Shown: positions 60,169 through 64,000 of the stretch, piece by piece
Layout of the letters: every line of letters starts with the position of its first letter
Numbering within the stretch: the first letter of the stretch is position 1
DNA from: Prevotellaceae bacterium UBA1075
GTDB lineage: Bacteria; Bacteroidota; Bacteroidia; Bacteroidales; Bacteroidaceae
NCBI GenBank assembly: GCA_002316015.1
Contig: DCCS01000045.1
Location: 68,130-132,129 of the forward strand
DNA length: 64,000 nt
Direction of reading: 5' to 3'
Program-made: the position numbers and the translations under genes
Notes under the pieces: model-generated
Told to the model about the DNA's origin: nothing
Databases searched by the model: none
Seen by the model: only the letters and a program-made list of their open reading frames with translations

Positions 60169-60428
60169 TTTGTGTCTGGGGGTTCTGTGCCTTGCGCGGG
60201 GGGAATGGCGGAGGGTGTCGCTTGCCCGTTGCGCCTTGGCGGCGACCCGCACCTTGTGGCCTGGCTGCCGGTGATGGGGAGCGGGGGGGGGTATGGTAGA
60301 GCGGATTGGTTTCTGCCGCCCGGGGGCATACACCTTGGGCCGGCGCTGTTTTCCGCTACGCGGGGAGTCCTGCTTCCCGCATGGCGGATGTATGCGTTGT
60401 GTGGTGACGGACGCATGCGCGGGGCCAG
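60169..60428. other. gap between rfbB and the MG2 gene
   Basis: No gene and no TAnnTTTG box. It contains a nine-base G tract at 60283-60291. A hairpin straddles the rfbB stop (CGCGGGGC at 60418-60425, GCCCCGCG at 60434-60441) and may be a weak terminator. Confidence 0.4.
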
Positions 60429-61565
60429 TCAGCGCCCCGCGTACATGCTCTGGTAGTACTTCTCGTATTCTCCCGATGTGATGTTGTCCAGCCACGCCTG
60501 GTGGTCCAGGTACCAGCGCACCGTCTTCTCGATGCCCTCCTCAAACTGCAGGCTGGGCTCCCAGCCCAGTTCCCGCTGCAACTTGGTGCTGTCGATGGCG
60601 TAGCGTGCGTCGTGTCCCGGGCGGTCGGTCACATAGGTGATGAGGTTGAGGTCCTCGCCCTCCTTGCGTCCCAGCAGGCGGTCTACGGTGTGGATGAGCA
60701 CCTTGACGATGTCTATGTTCTTCCATTCGTTGAAGCCGCCGATGTTGTAGGTCTCGGCCACGCGGCCCTGGTGGAAGATGAGGTCGATGGCGCGCGCGTG
60801 GTCCTCCACATAGAGCCAGTCGCGTATGTTCTCGCCCTTGCCATACACGGGAAGCGGCTTGCGGTGGCGTATGTTGTTGATGAACAGTGGTATCAGCTTC
60901 TCGGGGAACTGGTAGGGGCCGTAGTTGTTGGAGCAGTTGGTCACGATGGTGGGCATCCCGTAGGTGTCATGGAAGGCGCGCACGAAGTGGTCGGATCCGG
61001 CTTTTGAAGCGGAATAGGGGCTGTGCGGGCGGTAAGGTGTGTCCTCGTGAAAGAACTTGTCGCCGTAAGCCAGGTGGTGCCGCGTGCTGCTGGCCGTGGT
61101 GGTATAGGGCGGCTTGATGCCCTCGGGGTGGTTTGTCTCCAGCGCGCCGTACACCTCGTCGGTGCTTATGTGGTAGAACCGCTTGCCCTCATACTTCCCG
61201 GGCAGGGAGTCCCAGCACTCCTTGGCAGCCTGAAGCAGTGTGAGTGTGCCCATGACATTGGTGCGGGCGAAGGTGAAGGGATCCTTGATGCTGCGGTCCA
61301 CATGGCTCTCGGCGGCCAGGTGTATGATGCCATCGGCACGCGACTCGCGCATGAGCCGTCCCACCCCCTCGTAGTCGCAGATGTCCATCCTCACGAAATG
61401 GTAGTTGGCGCGCGACTCCACATCGGCCAGGTTGGCCAGGTTGCCCGCATAGGTGAGCTTGTCCAGGCAGATGATTTCGTAGTCGGGGTATTTGTTCACG
61501 AAGAGGCGTACCACATGGCTTCCGATGAAGCCCGCGCCGCCTGTGATGATAATGGTTCTCTTCAT
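60429..61565 (-). CDS. rfbB: dTDP-glucose 4,6-dehydratase
   Basis: A 378-residue extended SDR that converts dTDP-glucose to dTDP-4-keto-6-deoxyglucose. The start at 61565 (MKRTIIITGGAGFIGSHVVR) places the NAD motif TGGAGFIGSH at residues 8-17. The signature HLAAESHVDRSIKDP is near 82, the catalytic ISTDEVYG near 135 and the YSASKAG pair near 180. RDWLYVEDHARAID and YNIGGFNEWKN complete the family pattern. It is the third gene of the minus-strand rfbA-rfbD-rfbB run, 80 bp after rfbD. Confidence 0.95.
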   Translation of the reverse strand: MKRTIIITGGAGFIGSHVVRLFVNKYPDYEIICLDKLTYAGNLANLADVESRANYHFVRMDICDYEGVGRLMRESRADGIIHLAAESHVDRSIKDPFTFARTNVMGTLTLLQAAKECWDSLPGKYEGKRFYHISTDEVYGALETNHPEGIKPPYTTTASSTRHHLAYGDKFFHEDTPYRPHSPYSASKAGSDHFVRAFHDTYGMPTIVTNCSNNYGPYQFPEKLIPLFINNIRHRKPLPVYGKGENIRDWLYVEDHARAIDLIFHQGRVAETYNIGGFNEWKNIDIVKVLIHTVDRLLGRKEGEDLNLITYVTDRPGHDARYAIDSTKLQRELGWEPSLQFEEGIEKTVRWYLDHQAWLDNITSGEYEKYYQSMYAGR

Positions 61566-61645
61566 TGGTGGTTGCTTGGATTTGTGTGATATGTACTTGT
61601 TGGCGTGGTTCCTGTCCCTTTCCGTCCCTCCTGTGTGCCCGAGCC

Positions 61646-62548
61646 TCACACGCTGGCCATCAGGTTGCTGATGCATTTCTGCAGCGAGTCGCACCAGTAG
61701 GGGATGCTCAGGTGGAAGGTCTGCTTGAACTTGGTCTTGTCCAGTACCGAATAGGCGGGGCGCTTCACGGGCGAGGGGTACTCGCTGCTGTGGCACGGCA
61801 CGATGTGGCACGACTCGTGCCCGGCCATCTTGCGCACGGCCATGGCAAAGTCGTACCAGCTGCACACGCCCTCGTTGCTGTAGTGGTAGATGCCGGTATT
61901 GCCCCGCCATGCCTCCCTCTCCAGGATGGTGGTGATGGCCTGGGCCAGGTCCAGGGCATAGGTGGGTGTGCCCGTCTGGTCAAACACCACGCTTATCTGT
62001 GGCTTCTCGGCCGTCAGGCGCATCATGGTGCGGCAGAAATTGTTGCCGTACTCGCTGTAGAGCCATGCGGTGCGCAGGATGATGTACTCCACGCCCGAGT
62101 CGCGTATGGCCAGTTCCCCGCGCAACTTGGAGTGCCCATAGACTCCGGTGGGCGTGCCCTTCTGGTCTTCCCTGCAGGGCGTGTTGTAGGGCTCCGTGCC
62201 GAAGACATAGTCGGTGCTGATGTGCACCAGCAGCCCGCCCACCTCGCGCATGGCCTGTGCCAGGATGGCGGGAGCCAGCGCGTTGACGCGCTCTGCCACG
62301 GCGGCCAGTGCCGAGTCGGTCTCGCACGCGTCCACGTTGGTCCATGCCGCGCAGTTGACCACGGCGCCTATCTGGTGCTCCCTCACGATGTCCTCCACCG
62401 CCTTGCGGTCGGTGATGTCCAGCAGCGTGGTCTCCAGTCCCTCGGCAGGTCTCGCGTCGGTGAATATGTAGTGGTGGCGGCTGCCGAGCGCAGTCAGTCT
62501 CATCTCCCTTCCCAGTTGGCCATTGGCCCCGGTTACCAGTATGTTCAT
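61646..62548 (-). CDS. rfbD: dTDP-4-dehydrorhamnose reductase
   Basis: A 300-residue SDR that reduces dTDP-4-dehydrorhamnose to dTDP-L-rhamnose with NAD(P)H. The N-terminal motif is VTGANGQLGREMR. The family signatures are VNCAAWTNVDACE (about 65-77), HISTDYVFG (about 105-113), YGHSKLRGE with Tyr/Lys (about 132-140) and the TAWLYSEYGNNF segment. It follows rfbA after 27 bp. The usual rfbC (3,5-epimerase) between rfbA and rfbD is absent, so the rhamnose route is not complete within this window. Confidence 0.94.
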   Translation of the reverse strand: MNILVTGANGQLGREMRLTALGSRHHYIFTDARPAEGLETTLLDITDRKAVEDIVREHQIGAVVNCAAWTNVDACETDSALAAVAERVNALAPAILAQAMREVGGLLVHISTDYVFGTEPYNTPCREDQKGTPTGVYGHSKLRGELAIRDSGVEYIILRTAWLYSEYGNNFCRTMMRLTAEKPQISVVFDQTGTPTYALDLAQAITTILEREAWRGNTGIYHYSNEGVCSWYDFAMAVRKMAGHESCHIVPCHSSEYPSPVKRPAYSVLDKTKFKQTFHLSIPYWCDSLQKCISNLMASV

Positions 62549-62575
62549 GTCTTTGTGCTTTATGGGGTCTGTGTG

Positions 62576-63481
62576 TCAGTATTGTCCGTTCCTGCCGTAG
62601 CGCTTCACCTCGTCGATGACCTGCAGCAAGTACTGCCCGTACTGGTTCTTGAGCATGGGCTGGGCCAGCCTCCGCATCTGCTCGTCGTCAATCCATCCGC
62701 TGCGGTAGGCGATTCCCTCCAGGCATCCTATCTTGAGTCCCTGCCTCTTCTCCAGCACCTCGATGTAGGTACTGGCCTCGGAGAGCGAGTCGTGCGTGCC
62801 TGTGTCGAGCCATGCGAAGCCGCGCCCCAGGGTCTGCACCTTCAGCTCGCCGTCCTCCAGGAAGCGCTGGTTCACGCTCGTTATCTCGTACTCCCCGCGT
62901 GCGCTCGGCTTGATGTCCCGTGCCACGGATACCACCTTGTTGGGGTAGAAATACAGCCCCACCACCGCATAGTTGCTGCGTGGGTGCTCGGGTTTCTCCT
63001 CGATGGAGACGCAGTTGTTGTCGCTGTCAAACTCGGCCACACCGTACCGCTCGGGGTCCTTCACCCAGTAGCCAAACACGGTGGCCTTGCTCTCCACCTC
63101 GGCGGTGTGCACGGCCTCGCGCAGCATGGCGCTGAATCCGTTGCCCTGGAAGATGTTGTCGCCCAGCACCAGGCACACGCTGTCGTCGCCTATGAAGTCG
63201 GCTCCGATGGTAAACGCCTGTGCCAGTCCGTCGGGGCTGGGCTGTTCGGCGTAGGTGAACCGCACGCCTATGTCGCTGCCGTCGCCCAGCAACCGCTTGA
63301 AGCCAGGCAGGTCAAAGGGAGTGCTGATGATGAGTATGTCCCTGATGCCTGCCAGCATGAGCACGCTCACGGGGTAGTATATCATGGGCTTGTCGTAGAT
63401 GGGCATGAGCTGCTTGCTTATGCCCTTGGTGATGGGGTAGAGTCTCGTCCCGGATCCTCCGGCCAGTACTATGCCTTTCAT
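62576..63481 (-). CDS. rfbA: glucose-1-phosphate thymidylyltransferase
   Basis: A 301-residue nucleotidyltransferase making dTDP-glucose from dTTP and glucose-1-phosphate. The start at 63481 (MKGIVLAGGSGTRLYPITKG) lies 32 bp after a promoter box; a longer frame reaches back through the promoter and the repeat array and is not real. Signatures are GGSGTRLYP (about 8-16), KQLMPIYDKPMIYYP (about 23-37), LVLGDNIFQGNG, EKPEHPRSNYAVVGLYFY and WLDTGTHDSL. It is the first gene of the rfbA-rfbD-rfbB operon for dTDP-sugar precursors of O-antigen or capsule. Confidence 0.95.
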   Translation of the reverse strand: MKGIVLAGGSGTRLYPITKGISKQLMPIYDKPMIYYPVSVLMLAGIRDILIISTPFDLPGFKRLLGDGSDIGVRFTYAEQPSPDGLAQAFTIGADFIGDDSVCLVLGDNIFQGNGFSAMLREAVHTAEVESKATVFGYWVKDPERYGVAEFDSDNNCVSIEEKPEHPRSNYAVVGLYFYPNKVVSVARDIKPSARGEYEITSVNQRFLEDGELKVQTLGRGFAWLDTGTHDSLSEASTYIEVLEKRQGLKIGCLEGIAYRSGWIDDEQMRRLAQPMLKNQYGQYLLQVIDEVKRYGRNGQY

Positions 63482-63513
63482 TTCCTGTGTTCTTAGTTTG
63501 TGTGTGTCAAGTG

Positions 63514-63521
63514 CAAAAATA
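63514..63521 (-). promoter_or_regulatory. TAnnTTTG promoter box of the rfb operon
   Basis: Minus-strand TATTTTTG, 32 bp upstream of the rfbA ATG. Confidence 0.5.
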
Positions 63522-63634
63522 GGTAAATTTCGCTGACAGGCCAAACTTTTCCTCCCATATTTCTCAAAAGAGCCTGGCCGCGTGCCCGTGCGGCCTTCCC
63601 CTCTGCCCCGTCTCCCCAGGCTTGGGAGACACAT
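63522..63634. other. intergenic stretch upstream of the rfb promoter
   Basis: No gene is visible. It contains a hairpin GTCTCCC / GGGAGAC at 63610-63630, directly before the repeat array. Confidence 0.4.
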
Positions 63635-63690
63635 GCATGCGGCTGCATTGGCACATGCATGCGGCTGCGTTGGCACATGCATGCGGCTGC
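63635..63690. repeat. GCAGCCGCATGC-family array, three 22-bp units
   Basis: Three perfect cores GCATGCGGCTGC at 63635, 63657 and 63679, all in the same orientation. The spacers are ATTGGCACAT and GTTGGCACAT, and ACAT also precedes the first core. It lies upstream of the rfb promoter. Confidence 0.9.
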
Positions 63691-63733
63691 CCTCTCCTCC
63701 CTGGAAAGGCGTGGAGAAATCCTTGCTTACGAG

Positions 63734-63772
63734 AAGAGGCGCACGCTCCCCAATCGGGAACATGCGCCTCTT
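63734..63772. terminator. hairpin downstream of the right-edge gene
   Basis: A perfect 10-bp inverted repeat (AAGAGGCGCA at 63734-63743, TGCGCCTCTT at 63763-63772), 117 bp after the stop of the partial gene. No clear T-tract follows on the minus strand. Confidence 0.5.
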
Positions 63773-63889
63773 GTCTGTTCTGTCCGTTTGCACTCTGTGG
63801 TCACCCGACCCGTGCCTTGCCCTTAGGTCGGGCCCACGGGTGTCCGGCTTGTCCGGTCATGGCCCGCGGGGCACCCGCCGGATGCGCGT

Positions 63890-64000
63890 TCACTTGACCA
63901 GCACCTTCCTTCCGTTCTGGATGTAGATGCCCTTCCACATCTTTTCCACGCGCTGGCCGCTGAGGTTGTAGATGGCTCCGCCGGTGCGGGGCGCGCCCGT
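63890..64000 (-). CDS. partial CDS: C-terminal tail of a secreted protein
   Basis: The last 36 codons of a minus-strand gene whose 5' part lies beyond the right edge; the stop is TGA at 63890-63892. The translation contains AIYNLSGQRVEKMWKGIYI followed by QNGRKVLVK. This is the same kind of ending as in the adhesin at 37487-42409 and the CotH protein at 14364-17954. Such tails mark secreted or surface proteins in Prevotella-type genomes, so the missing part probably encodes an extracellular protein; nothing more can be said. Confidence 0.8.
   Translation of the reverse strand, partial: TGAPRTGGAIYNLSGQRVEKMWKGIYIQNGRKVLVK

Overview
This 64 kb window is GC-rich chromosomal DNA (about 60% by eye) from a member of the order Bacteroidales, most likely a high-GC Prevotellaceae or a close relative. 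The evidence is threefold. Many genes are preceded by the Bacteroidota promoter -7 element TAnnTTTG. Several secreted proteins end in the Prevotella-type tail (YxLxGxR...GIYIxNGxKxLVK). The gene content is typical of the order: BspA-like DUF285 protein, DUF3109, DUF5020, SIMPL, CotH-kinase surface proteins, an orphan FAS1 lipoprotein and a membrane-embedded AraC regulator. I see no tRNA, rRNA, CRISPR array, insertion sequence or phage gene.

Layout, left to right. 1-572: no gene, but a 22-bp tandem array. 573-4902: a small unlisted protein gene, a BspA-like surface protein with a frame-disrupted C terminus, a membrane AraC regulator and a sugar-nucleotide-type epimerase, all minus. 5102-9976: RNase R, a secreted glycerophosphodiester phosphodiesterase and a sialate O-acetylesterase-like enzyme. 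10400-17954 (minus): a leaderless orphan protein, then nagA and glmM (amino-sugar metabolism) behind a 1196-residue CotH-kinase surface protein. 18132-24979 (plus): a CobW/ZNG-type zinc chaperone, a run of three secreted enzymes (esterase, EEP phosphatase/nuclease, six-hairpin glycosidase), then SIMPL and DUF3109. 25145-28957: purine permease with a Tsx-like outer-membrane channel, nitroreductase, SpoU methyltransferase. 29104-34701 (minus): a four-gene operon of signal peptidase I, O-antigen-ligase/TPR membrane protein, transglutaminase-like lipoprotein and esterase. 35237-46670 (minus): FAS1 lipoprotein, a 1640-residue discoidin-like adhesin and a second CotH protein. 47237-54533 (plus): gdhA, typA, a GH71/99-like hydrolase and a metallophosphoesterase fused to a PQQ-type propeller. 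54477-63481 (minus): nhaA, a NahK-like sugar kinase, an MG2-domain protein, and rfbB, rfbD, rfbA without rfbC. The right edge holds the last 36 codons of another secreted protein.

The most unusual signal lies between the genes. At least seven intergenic spots carry short arrays with the same 22-bp period, in six of them clearly built as a 12-bp core plus a 10-bp spacer. Four share the core GCAGCCGCATGC, in which core and spacer each occur in both orientations. One relative (7352-7435) forms the rnr terminator. Two 9-base G tracts lie upstream of surface-protein genes, and one sits inside the promoter of the BspA-like gene, suggesting phase-variable expression. The lepB/O-antigen-ligase/transglutaminase/esterase operon is the best candidate for an undescribed cell-envelope system.
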